DNA from: a bacterium
GTDB lineage: Bacteria > Ratteibacteria > UBA8468 > B48-G9 > JAFGKM01
Direction: 5' to 3'
Length of the DNA stretch: 12,470 nt
Assembly: GCA_026416755.1 (NCBI GenBank)
Contig: JAOAEP010000071.1
Coordinates: 1-12,470 of the forward strand
Shown here: positions 6,579 through 12,470 of the stretch, piece by piece
Position numbering within the stretch: the first letter of the stretch is position 1
Layout: the number at the start of each line of letters is the position of its first letter
Notes under the pieces: model-generated
What the model was told of the DNA's origin: nothing
Databases searched by the model: none
The model's input: only the letters and a program-made list of their open reading frames with translations
Translations under genes and position numbers: made by a program

Positions 6579-8465
6579 ATGAAATGTAAAATATGTTATT
6601 TGTTATCAAAGATAATGAGATTTCTTGATTTGATGAAGTTTGTAACTTTTTATCTATTTTGTGCAATTAACTTCTTATATGGAAATACCTTATTTGAATA
6701 CCCTGAATTAAAACTTTTTGGTCAGGAGTTTTTTGAAAATTATACTCCTTCTCCTAAAATATATGAATTTTCATTAAAAGATGATTATATTATGGGTCCT
6801 GGTGATACACTTATAATAAATGTGTGGGGATTTTTTGAACAGGAATATTATAAAGATATAGAACCTGATGGAAGTATTTTTATTTCAGGAATTGGTAAAA
6901 TTTATCTTGCAGGTAAAACATTTTTGGAGGCAAAAAAAATAATTGAAGATAAATTTTATAAAAAATATAAAAATATTCAAGTTTCTGTTTCAAGTGGGAA
7001 AATTAGAACAATTAACGTATATATTCTTGGAGAAGTAAAAAAACCTGGAGTCTATGAAATTTATCCATTTTTAAACATAATTGATATTCTTGCTCTTGCT
7101 GGTGGACCAAATAAAAATGGTAGTTTAAGAAAAATAGAAATAAATAAAAATAAAGGAGAAAAAGAAATAATTGATATTTACCCTTTATTGCTTAAAGGAG
7201 AAAAAATAAAAGTTTTTCAATTTCAGCAAGGTGATATAATTTTTGTCCATCAATCAGAAAATCTTGTGGGTATAACAGGTGCTGTTAAAAGACCAGGAAT
7301 ATATGAACTGAAAAATATGGATATGAAAGAACTTTTAGAATTTGCAGGGAATTTCCTGCCAATAGCAGATATTTCTCACATCCAAATAGAGAGAATTGAT
7401 AGAGAAAAAGGGAAAATTTTGATTGATTTAAAAGATGACGAAATATACAATTTTAAACTTAAAGTTTATGATATAGTAAAAGTACCTTCATTAAGTCCAC
7501 AAACATTTTATCAAGTATCAGTTCAGGGAGCAGTAAAACAGGCAAGAGTTTATGGATGGAAAGAAGGAATCAAAATAAGCGATGTTTTAAAAGAAGAAGA
7601 TTTATTACCATTTGCGGAAATGGAAAAGGCAGAAATTATAAGAATTGAAAATGGTTTTAGAAAAATTATTACTTTTTCTCCAAAAAATGTTTTTTTGGGA
7701 GATAGAAAAGAAAATCTAAATCTATTGCCACAGGATAAGATAGTAATTTACTCAAAAGAAAGACCCGAAAAGAAAGTTTTCATTACAGGAGAAGTGAAAT
7801 ATCCAGGAGAATACATAATTGAAAGTGGGGAAAAGTTAAGCAATATTATAAAAAGGGCAGGTAATTTCACCTCTTTTGCTTATCCAAAAGGAATAGTATT
7901 TTTAAGAGAAACAGTAAGAAAGCAAAAACAAAAAGAAATAGAAAAATTTGTAAAAGAAAAAAAGGAAATTCTTGAATCTGCCTTGAAAACAACTACAAAT
8001 CCAGAGGAAAAACAAGTTATAGAAAAGACATTAATTACCTTAGAAAAACTTGCTGAAATTGAACCAACAGGAAGGATTATAGTAAAAATGGAAAACTTAG
8101 AAACAATTGAAAATAGTATATATGATTTCCCTTTAGAAGATGGTGACATTATATATATTCCCAAAAAACCAATATATGTTTCAATAATTGGGGAAGTTAA
8201 CAATTCCACAAATGTAATATATGAACCTCAATTTACAATTAATGATTATATTCAAAAAACAGGAGGATTTACTAAAGATGCTGATAGGAAGAACATTTTT
8301 ATTGTGAGAGTTGATGGATCAAGTGATAAAAACATAGAAAAAATCGAACCTGGAGATACAATTGTTATTCCTTTTGAACCAAGGGGTGAAAGGTTAAGGT
8401 TTGTTAAAGATATAATACAAATCTTTTATCAAATAGCGGTTAGTGTAGGTGTTTTATTAAAATGA
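6579..8465 (+). CDS. KpsD/Wza-like polysaccharide export protein with five SLBB-type units
   Basis: This 628-residue envelope protein begins with a basic region and a hydrophobic stretch (about 19-35, ending FLYG) that looks like a signal peptide. No lipobox cysteine is evident, unlike Wza. Residues about 66-140 are the polysaccharide export domain (YIMGPGDTLIINVWG). SLBB-type beta-grasp units begin near 146, 229, 313, 399 and 533, each opening with a V-x-I-x-G-x-V pattern such as YILGEVKKPGVYEI and FITGEVKYPGEYII; the third is degenerate. A lysine/glutamate-rich, probably coiled-coil insert (about 444-495) separates units four and five, a layout seen in KpsD-type exporters. The last 20 residues (DIIQIFYQIAVSVGVLLK) form an amphipathic helix that could span the outer membrane as in Wza. 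GGGAG at 6570-6574 supports the first ATG; in-frame Met13 and Met19 are alternatives. It overlaps the next gene by 4 bases. Role: outer-membrane and periplasmic channel for capsule or exopolysaccharide. Confidence 0.87.
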   Translation: MKCKICYLLSKIMRFLDLMKFVTFYLFCAINFLYGNTLFEYPELKLFGQEFFENYTPSPKIYEFSLKDDYIMGPGDTLIINVWGFFEQEYYKDIEPDGSIFISGIGKIYLAGKTFLEAKKIIEDKFYKKYKNIQVSVSSGKIRTINVYILGEVKKPGVYEIYPFLNIIDILALAGGPNKNGSLRKIEINKNKGEKEIIDIYPLLLKGEKIKVFQFQQGDIIFVHQSENLVGITGAVKRPGIYELKNMDMKELLEFAGNFLPIADISHIQIERIDREKGKILIDLKDDEIYNFKLKVYDIVKVPSLSPQTFYQVSVQGAVKQARVYGWKEGIKISDVLKEEDLLPFAEMEKAEIIRIENGFRKIITFSPKNVFLGDRKENLNLLPQDKIVIYSKERPEKKVFITGEVKYPGEYIIESGEKLSNIIKRAGNFTSFAYPKGIVFLRETVRKQKQKEIEKFVKEKKEILESALKTTTNPEEKQVIEKTLITLEKLAEIEPTGRIIVKMENLETIENSIYDFPLEDGDIIYIPKKPIYVSIIGEVNNSTNVIYEPQFTINDYIQKTGGFTKDADRKNIFIVRVDGSSDKNIEKIEPGDTIVIPFEPRGERLRFVKDIIQIFYQIAVSVGVLLK

Positions 8466-9511
8466 AAACACAAAAGTTAAAAAATGGAATTTTAAAAGGA
8501 AGTCCTATAAAAAGGCATATTATTCTTATTGTTTTAATTTACCTGGCTTTAATAAATCTTGCTATTCTACTCTATTTAATTTCTCCAAAGTATTACAAAG
8601 CAACATCTTCAATATTACAACCACCAGAGTCAGAAATAAGTGAAATTTCAACTCAATCAGGTAAATTTACTAAAGAACCTTTATCACTTATACGAACAAA
8701 TACAGAATTATTCTTTTCAATTCTTAATAGCAGAAGGATGAAAGATGATTTAATTGAAAAATTTGATTTAAAAAAGCACTATAATGTAGATAATGATGAT
8801 GAAGCAAAAGAAATACTGGAAGAAAGAACAAATATTTTTCTAACCAAAGATAAAGTAATTCAAATAGATGTTATTGATAGAAATCCTAATATGGCTGCAG
8901 ATATTGCAAATTTTTATACATCAAACCTTGACTTTCTAATTAAAGAATTAACAATTACAACAGCAAAACAAAACAGAATATTTATTGAAAAAAGATTAAA
9001 AGAGACGACAGAACTTATTGAACAATTGGAAAGACGGCTTACAGAAATTCAAAATATGAATAAACTTGTAGTAGACCCAGAACTTTCCCAGATATCTCAC
9101 GTTGGGGGAAAACTTATGGAACAACTTATAAATAAACAACTTGAACTTGAAAAACATAGACAGATATTGGATGAAAAAGACCCTAAAATTATAATGTTAA
9201 AAAACGAAATAAATGAGATCCAAGCATCTATTTCAAAATTACTCGGTTCACAAGATGAATTGACAAAAATACTAAGAGAATTAAAAGTTCAAGAGACACT
9301 ATACAACTTTTTAACTTCAAAAATGGAAGAAGCCAAAATAGAAGAAGCGAGAGATACTCCTGTTGTTCAAATTCTTGATAAAGCAAAAATACCTTATAAA
9401 GTATATAAGCCAGATATAAAATTTATTCTTTTACTTATAAGTGGGATTATTGGAGGTATTGGATTTTTAGTTATATTTTTTGACTTCTTAAGGGTTTTAG
9501 GAAGTATATAA
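8462..9511 (+). CDS. Wzz/KpsE-type polysaccharide chain-length or export protein
   Basis: This 349-residue protein has the polysaccharide co-polymerase topology: membrane helix at about 19-41, a large periplasmic region, and a second helix at about 319-342. The periplasmic part has a Wzz-like alpha/beta base near 43-160 (SPKYYKATSSIL) and long coiled-coil helices at about 165-290. It closes with VVQILDKAKIPYKVYKPD, the GNVR-type segment that precedes the second helix. It ends seven residues after that helix and lacks the cytoplasmic tyrosine-kinase domain of the Wzc type, so it resembles Wzz, KpsE or standalone GNVR proteins. It probably sits in the inner membrane as an oligomer and contacts the KpsD-like exporter. 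Its ATG overlaps the exporter's stop (ATGA, 8462-8465), indicating coupled synthesis of the two parts. No kinase, flippase, polymerase or glycosyltransferase gene follows. Confidence 0.85.
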   Translation: MKTQKLKNGILKGSPIKRHIILIVLIYLALINLAILLYLISPKYYKATSSILQPPESEISEISTQSGKFTKEPLSLIRTNTELFFSILNSRRMKDDLIEKFDLKKHYNVDNDDEAKEILEERTNIFLTKDKVIQIDVIDRNPNMAADIANFYTSNLDFLIKELTITTAKQNRIFIEKRLKETTELIEQLERRLTEIQNMNKLVVDPELSQISHVGGKLMEQLINKQLELEKHRQILDEKDPKIIMLKNEINEIQASISKLLGSQDELTKILRELKVQETLYNFLTSKMEEAKIEEARDTPVVQILDKAKIPYKVYKPDIKFILLLISGIIGGIGFLVIFFDFLRVLGSI

Positions 9512-9543
9512 AAAAACTTTTACAAATTTATAAATTATAAAAA

Positions 9544-9550
9544 GAGGAGG
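9544..9550 (+). promoter_or_regulatory. Very strong Shine-Dalgarno sequence for transketolase (GAGGAGG)
   Basis: GAGGAGG stands 4 bases before the ATG at 9555 and is the best match to the anti-Shine-Dalgarno sequence in the window. It suggests high translation of the transketolase independent of the genes upstream. The 43-base gap before it (9512-9554) shows no convincing promoter or terminator. Confidence 0.75.
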
Positions 9551-9554
9551 AATT

Positions 9555-11468
9555 ATGAAAAGTTTTATAAAAGAAAAACTTTCAAAAGAAGATATAGAAA
9601 AACTGGAAAAAATGAAAAAAGAATGTATAAGAGATATTTTAACAATGACTACACTTGCTGGTTCAGGTCATCCAGGGGGTTCTATATCTTCTCTTGATAT
9701 TTATATTATCGTCTTTTCCTATGCAGATATTTCTGTAAACAAAATTGATGACCCTGAAAGAGATAAGATAATTATAAGTCATGGACACACTTCTCCAGGA
9801 GTTTATTCTGTATTGGGACGCCTTGGTTTTTTTGACATAGATATGGCAATTGCAACTTTTAGAAAAGCAGGAAGTATTTTTGATGGTCATATTGTAAGAA
9901 AAGTCCCTGGGATTGAATGGGGGTCAGGTAATCTTGGACAAGGACTTTCTGCAGGATGCGGTTTTGCTCTTGGGAATAAACTTCATAATAGAAATTCTTA
10001 TACTTTTGTTTTGATGAGTGATGGTGAACAAACAAAAGGACAAGTGGGTGAAGCAAGAAGGTTTGCCATAAAATATGGACTCAATAAATTAAAAGTTATA
10101 ATTGACTACAATAAAGTACAAATAAGTGGAAAAACAGAAGATGTAATGCCGTGTAGAATTAAAGAAAATTATCTTGCTGATGGGTGGCAAGTGATAGAAT
10201 GTGATGGACATAGTTTTTCTGAACTTTACGATAGCATAAAAAGAGCCATTTCAATAGATAAACCTGTTTGTGTAATTGCACATACTGTTATGGGTAAAGG
10301 GATATCTTTTATGGAAAATGAATATAAATATCATGGAAAACCCTTAAGTGAAGAAGAATATTTAAAGGCAATGAAAGAAATAGGACTTGAACCAGTTTTA
10401 GAAAAATATAAAAAATTAAGAGAAAACACCTGGGATTATCCTGAAAGAAAATTTCATTATTGCCCAAATGTTAATATAGGAAGGCCTATTGTTTATTCCA
10501 AAGAAGAAAAAATAGATAACAGAACTGCTTATGGAAAGGCACTCTTAGACCTTGCAAGAATTAATAAAGAAAATAAAGAATATCCTATTATTGTATTTGA
10601 CTGTGACCTTGCAACAAGTGTAAAAACAGACCTTTTTGAGAAAGAATTTCCAGATAGATTTTTTCAAGTAGGTGTGCAGGAACATAATGCAGCAACAATA
10701 AGTGGTGCAATTTCCACAGATAATTTTATAACTTTTTTCTCTGATTTTGGTGTATTTGGTATAGATGAAACATACAATCAAGAAAGATTAAATGACCAAA
10801 ATTTTACAAACCTAAAACTTGTATGTACACATCTTGGTTTAGATGTTGGAGAAGATGGAAAAACACATCAATGTATTGATTATATAGGACTTTTAAGAAA
10901 TTTATTTGGGTTTAAAATTATTATTCCTGCAGATCCTAATCAAACAGACAGAGTGATAAGGTATATTATTGATAAACCTGGAAACTGGTTTGTAGGCATG
11001 GGAAGAAGTAGAGCACCTATAATTTTGAAAGAAAATGGAGAGATATTTTTTGATGAAAAATATATTTTTGAATATGGAAAAGCAGATTTGATAAGGGAAG
11101 GAAAAGATGGGTATATTTTAACTTATGGATGTATGGTTTATAGAGCAATTAATGTATATGAAAAACTTAAAGAAAATGGGATTAATATTGGTATCCTTAA
11201 TTTCTGTTGTCCTACAATTATTGATGAAGAAAAAATTAAACTTGCAATAGATACAGGATTAATTATTACTTATGAAGACCATAATATAGATACAGGTCTT
11301 GCCTCTACTGTTTCTACCTATCTTGCGGAAAATGGGATAAGTGTCAAATTTTTAAGATTGGGTATTAAAAACTACGGTTCTTCAGGAACACCAGATGAAT
11401 TATTTGAAAAAGAAGATCTCTCTCCAAAAAATTTAATCAATGAAATAAAAAAAATTATTTGTAAATGA
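9555..11468 (+). CDS. tkt: Transketolase, full-length single chain
   Basis: This 637-residue protein has all three transketolase domains. The thiamine-diphosphate-binding N-terminal domain (about 10-300) carries SGHPGGS (H39), SHGHTSPG (75-82), GSGNLGQG, and the metal/diphosphate motif SDGE (155-158) ending with DYNKVQISG. The pyrimidine domain (about 322-490) has the catalytic glutamate E376 in VQEHNAA and H438 in GKTHQ. The C-terminal domain (about 505-637) ends with YGSSGTPDELFEK. It transfers two-carbon ketol units between sugar phosphates in the cytoplasmic pentose phosphate pathway, supplying ribose 5-phosphate and erythrose 4-phosphate. Several blocks (EWGSGNLGQG, EQTKGQVGEARRFA, the C-terminal segment) look more like the split, two-subunit transketolases of archaea and some bacteria than the E. 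coli type, though here in one chain. The diphosphate motif begins S rather than G. It follows the polysaccharide genes by 43 bases; a functional link is not evident. Confidence 0.88.
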   Translation: MKSFIKEKLSKEDIEKLEKMKKECIRDILTMTTLAGSGHPGGSISSLDIYIIVFSYADISVNKIDDPERDKIIISHGHTSPGVYSVLGRLGFFDIDMAIATFRKAGSIFDGHIVRKVPGIEWGSGNLGQGLSAGCGFALGNKLHNRNSYTFVLMSDGEQTKGQVGEARRFAIKYGLNKLKVIIDYNKVQISGKTEDVMPCRIKENYLADGWQVIECDGHSFSELYDSIKRAISIDKPVCVIAHTVMGKGISFMENEYKYHGKPLSEEEYLKAMKEIGLEPVLEKYKKLRENTWDYPERKFHYCPNVNIGRPIVYSKEEKIDNRTAYGKALLDLARINKENKEYPIIVFDCDLATSVKTDLFEKEFPDRFFQVGVQEHNAATISGAISTDNFITFFSDFGVFGIDETYNQERLNDQNFTNLKLVCTHLGLDVGEDGKTHQCIDYIGLLRNLFGFKIIIPADPNQTDRVIRYIIDKPGNWFVGMGRSRAPIILKENGEIFFDEKYIFEYGKADLIREGKDGYILTYGCMVYRAINVYEKLKENGINIGILNFCCPTIIDEEKIKLAIDTGLIITYEDHNIDTGLASTVSTYLAENGISVKFLRLGIKNYGSSGTPDELFEKEDLSPKNLINEIKKIICK

Positions 11469-11516
11469 TTTATTTAATTTATGAATTATTATTAGGAAAA
11501 CCTTTAAAAATAAAAT

Positions 11517-11545
11517 TTGACCCTCTTTTTATTTAGTTATATAAT
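11517..11545 (+). promoter_or_regulatory. Near-consensus sigma-70 promoter for gatC-accA, apparently leaderless
   Basis: TTGACC (11517-11522, five of six matches) is followed after exactly 17 bases by a perfect TATAAT (11540-11545). Transcription would be expected 6-8 bases after the -10, at 11551-11553, and the gatC ATG is at 11553-11555. No Shine-Dalgarno sequence fits between the -10 and the ATG, so the mRNA probably begins at or within two bases of its start codon. Confidence 0.75.
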
Positions 11546-11552
11546 TTTATTT

Positions 11553-11843
11553 ATGGAAGAAAGGATAAAAAGGGAAGAAGTAGAATATTTAAGTAAACTT
11601 GCAAGAATAGAACTTACAGAGGAGGAGAAAAAGAAATTTGAGAAAGAACTTGAAAAGATACTTGATTATATAGGGAAACTAAATGAAATTCCTACTGAAG
11701 GCATAGAACCTACTTATCATGTACTTCCAATAACAAATATTTTTAGAGAAGATATCCCTTCAAAATCCACACCAAAAGAAGAAATGCTTGCAAACGCTCC
11801 TGATCAAGATGGAAATTTCTTTAAGGTACCAAGGATAATATAA
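11553..11843 (+). CDS. gatC: Aspartyl/glutamyl-tRNA amidotransferase subunit C
   Basis: This 96-residue protein has the usual GatC length. Its N-terminal helices carry VEYLSKLARIELTEEE, and its extended C-terminal part carries the family pattern H-V-L-P-x-x-N-x-F-R-E-D, then NAPDQDGNFFKVPRI. GatC wraps around GatA and GatB in the heterotrimer that converts misacylated Glu-tRNA(Gln) or Asp-tRNA(Asn) to the correct amide form, so this organism probably lacks GlnRS and/or AsnRS. A longer frame from TTG at 11517 would add 12 residues, but that TTG is the -35 box; the ATG at 11553 gives the normal family start. No ribosome binding site precedes it and the promoter geometry implies a leaderless message. 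gatA and gatB do not follow; accA begins after 1 base. Confidence 0.92.
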   Translation: MEERIKREEVEYLSKLARIELTEEEKKKFEKELEKILDYIGKLNEIPTEGIEPTYHVLPITNIFREDIPSKSTPKEEMLANAPDQDGNFFKVPRII

Positions 11844-11844
11844 A

Positions 11845-12470
11845 ATGGAAAAAAAATACCTTTCTTTTGAAAAGCCAATTGAAGAAATTGAAAAAAAAAT
11901 TGAAGAAATTGAAAAAAATAAAAAATATGATATTACAACAAAAAATACTGAAATTTTGAAGTTAAAACAACTCCTTACAGAAAAGAAAAAAGAAATATAT
12001 TCTAATTTAACGCCTTTACAGATTGTTCAAGTAGCAAGACATCCAAATAGACCACACACTATTGATTATTTGGATAATATTTTTGATGAATATATAGAAT
12101 TACATGGAGATAGAATTTGTAAAGATGATCCTTCTATTGTAAGTGGATTTGGTAAATTTCTTGGTATCACTGTTGCTTTTGTTGGTCATCAAAAAGGAAG
12201 GGATACAAAAGAAAATATTGAAAGAAAATTTGGAATGGCACATCCAGAAGGTTATAGAAAAGCAATAAGGATTATGAAATTAGCAGAAAAATTCACTTTC
12301 CCTGTTATCACTTTTATTGATACTCCTGGAGCACATCCTGATATAGAAGCGGAAGAAAGAGGACAAGCATTATCAATTGCATCAAATATTTATGAAATGA
12401 CTCTTTTAAAAACTCCGATTTTATGTATAATAATAGGGGAAGGTGGTAGTGGAGGAGCACTCGGTATAGG
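11845..12470 (+). CDS. accA: Acetyl-CoA carboxylase carboxyltransferase subunit alpha (5' part)
   Basis: The frame from ATG at 11845 stays open for 208 codons to the window edge. It matches AccA: a charged N-terminal coiled-coil helix (LSFEKPIEEIEKKIEEIEK), then ARHPNRPHTIDYLDNIF, ELHGDRICKDD, GHQKGRDTKENIERKFGM, HPEGYRKAIRIMKLAEKF, FIDTPGAHPDIEAEERGQ and GEGGSGGALGIG. AccA pairs with AccD to move the carboxyl group from carboxybiotin to acetyl-CoA, forming malonyl-CoA for fatty acid synthesis; the Gly-Gly pairs belong to the crotonase-fold active site. The usual AYPGIGAEERGQ appears as AHPDIEAEERGQ, a mild variation. AAGGA (11831-11835) lies 9 bases before the ATG, and the gatC stop is 1 base away, so it is the second gene of the gatC transcript. 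The E. coli protein has 319 residues, so about one third is missing at the window edge. Confidence 0.93.
   Translation, partial: MEKKYLSFEKPIEEIEKKIEEIEKNKKYDITTKNTEILKLKQLLTEKKKEIYSNLTPLQIVQVARHPNRPHTIDYLDNIFDEYIELHGDRICKDDPSIVSGFGKFLGITVAFVGHQKGRDTKENIERKFGMAHPEGYRKAIRIMKLAEKFTFPVITFIDTPGAHPDIEAEERGQALSIASNIYEMTLLKTPILCIIIGEGGSGGALGI
11878..11918 (+). repeat. Tandem 21-base repeat in accA encoding one coiled-coil heptad
   Basis: The unit ATTGAAGAAATTGAAAAAAA occurs at 11878 and again at 11899, a 21-base period encoding IEEIEKK then IEEIEKN. The copies are joined by a run of nine A. It looks like an in-frame duplication of one heptad in the N-terminal helix of AccA. Confidence 0.7.

Noticed and set aside
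7880..8209. 109-codon minus-strand frame inside the KpsD-like gene
   Set aside because: Its serine- and phenylalanine-rich translation is what the reverse of a lysine/glutamate-rich coding stretch gives; no ribosome binding site or known motif.
9525..9536. Perfect 12-base palindrome AATTTATAAATT before transketolase
   Set aside because: It is pure A/T in an AT-rich gap, too weak for a terminator and expected by chance; no second copy was seen elsewhere.
9518..9541. TTTACA with TATAAA as a separate transketolase promoter
   Set aside because: The spacer is about 12 bases, too short for sigma-70.
11490..11515. Small hairpin (AGG-AAAA-CCT) after transketolase as a terminator
   Set aside because: The stem is only three base pairs and is not followed by a T run.
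11517..11552. Longer GatC from a TTG start
   Set aside because: The TTG is the first half of the -35 box and the added hydrophobic residues do not belong to GatC; family length fits the ATG at 11553.

Overview
The window is about 12.5 kb of very AT-rich (roughly 30% GC by eye), densely packed bacterial DNA with uniform base usage and lysine-, glutamate- and isoleucine-rich proteins. A KpsD/Wza-like capsule export protein paired with a Wzz-type inner-membrane protein points to a cell with two membranes. The sequence alone does not fix the phylum; an uncultured, low-GC, didermic bacterium is the safest reading. I see no tRNA, rRNA, CRISPR array, insertion sequence or phage gene, and no stretch over 300 bases without a gene.

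Layout. (1) 1-1991, plus strand: the 3' end of a SEDS-family gene (ftsW/rodA type), a HAD sugar-phosphate-mutase-like phosphatase and an AlaC-type alanine aminotransferase. They overlap end to end and are surely co-transcribed. (2) 2001-6463, minus strand: a four-gene operon read from right to left. It runs ABC exporter (with an unusual PH-like plus zinc-ribbon N-terminus), DUF1854 protein (4-base overlap), nitrilase-family amidohydrolase, and Cof-type HAD phosphatase. A strong extended -10 promoter and a TTG start with a well-placed ribosome binding site sit at its head. (3) 6464-6578: a compact divergent promoter region. (4) 6579-9511, plus strand: a KpsD/Wza-like exporter with five SLBB-type units, overlapping by 4 bases a chain-length-determinant protein. 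(5) 9555-11468: a full-length single-chain transketolase with a very strong ribosome binding site. (6) 11517-12470: a near-consensus sigma-70 promoter whose predicted transcription start falls on the gatC ATG, giving a probable leaderless mRNA. gatC is followed after 1 base by accA, which runs off the window.

How the parts work together. Region 1 joins cell-wall synthesis with L-alanine production. Region 2 is the most interesting: the ABC/DUF1854 pair is a recognised but poorly understood module (in other genomes often tied to cyanophycin metabolism), here joined to an amide hydrolase and a phosphatase with no cyanophycin synthetase in view. Region 4 supplies the outer- and inner-membrane parts of a polysaccharide export route without any glycosyltransferase nearby. 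Regions 5 and 6 are housekeeping genes in an uncommon arrangement.
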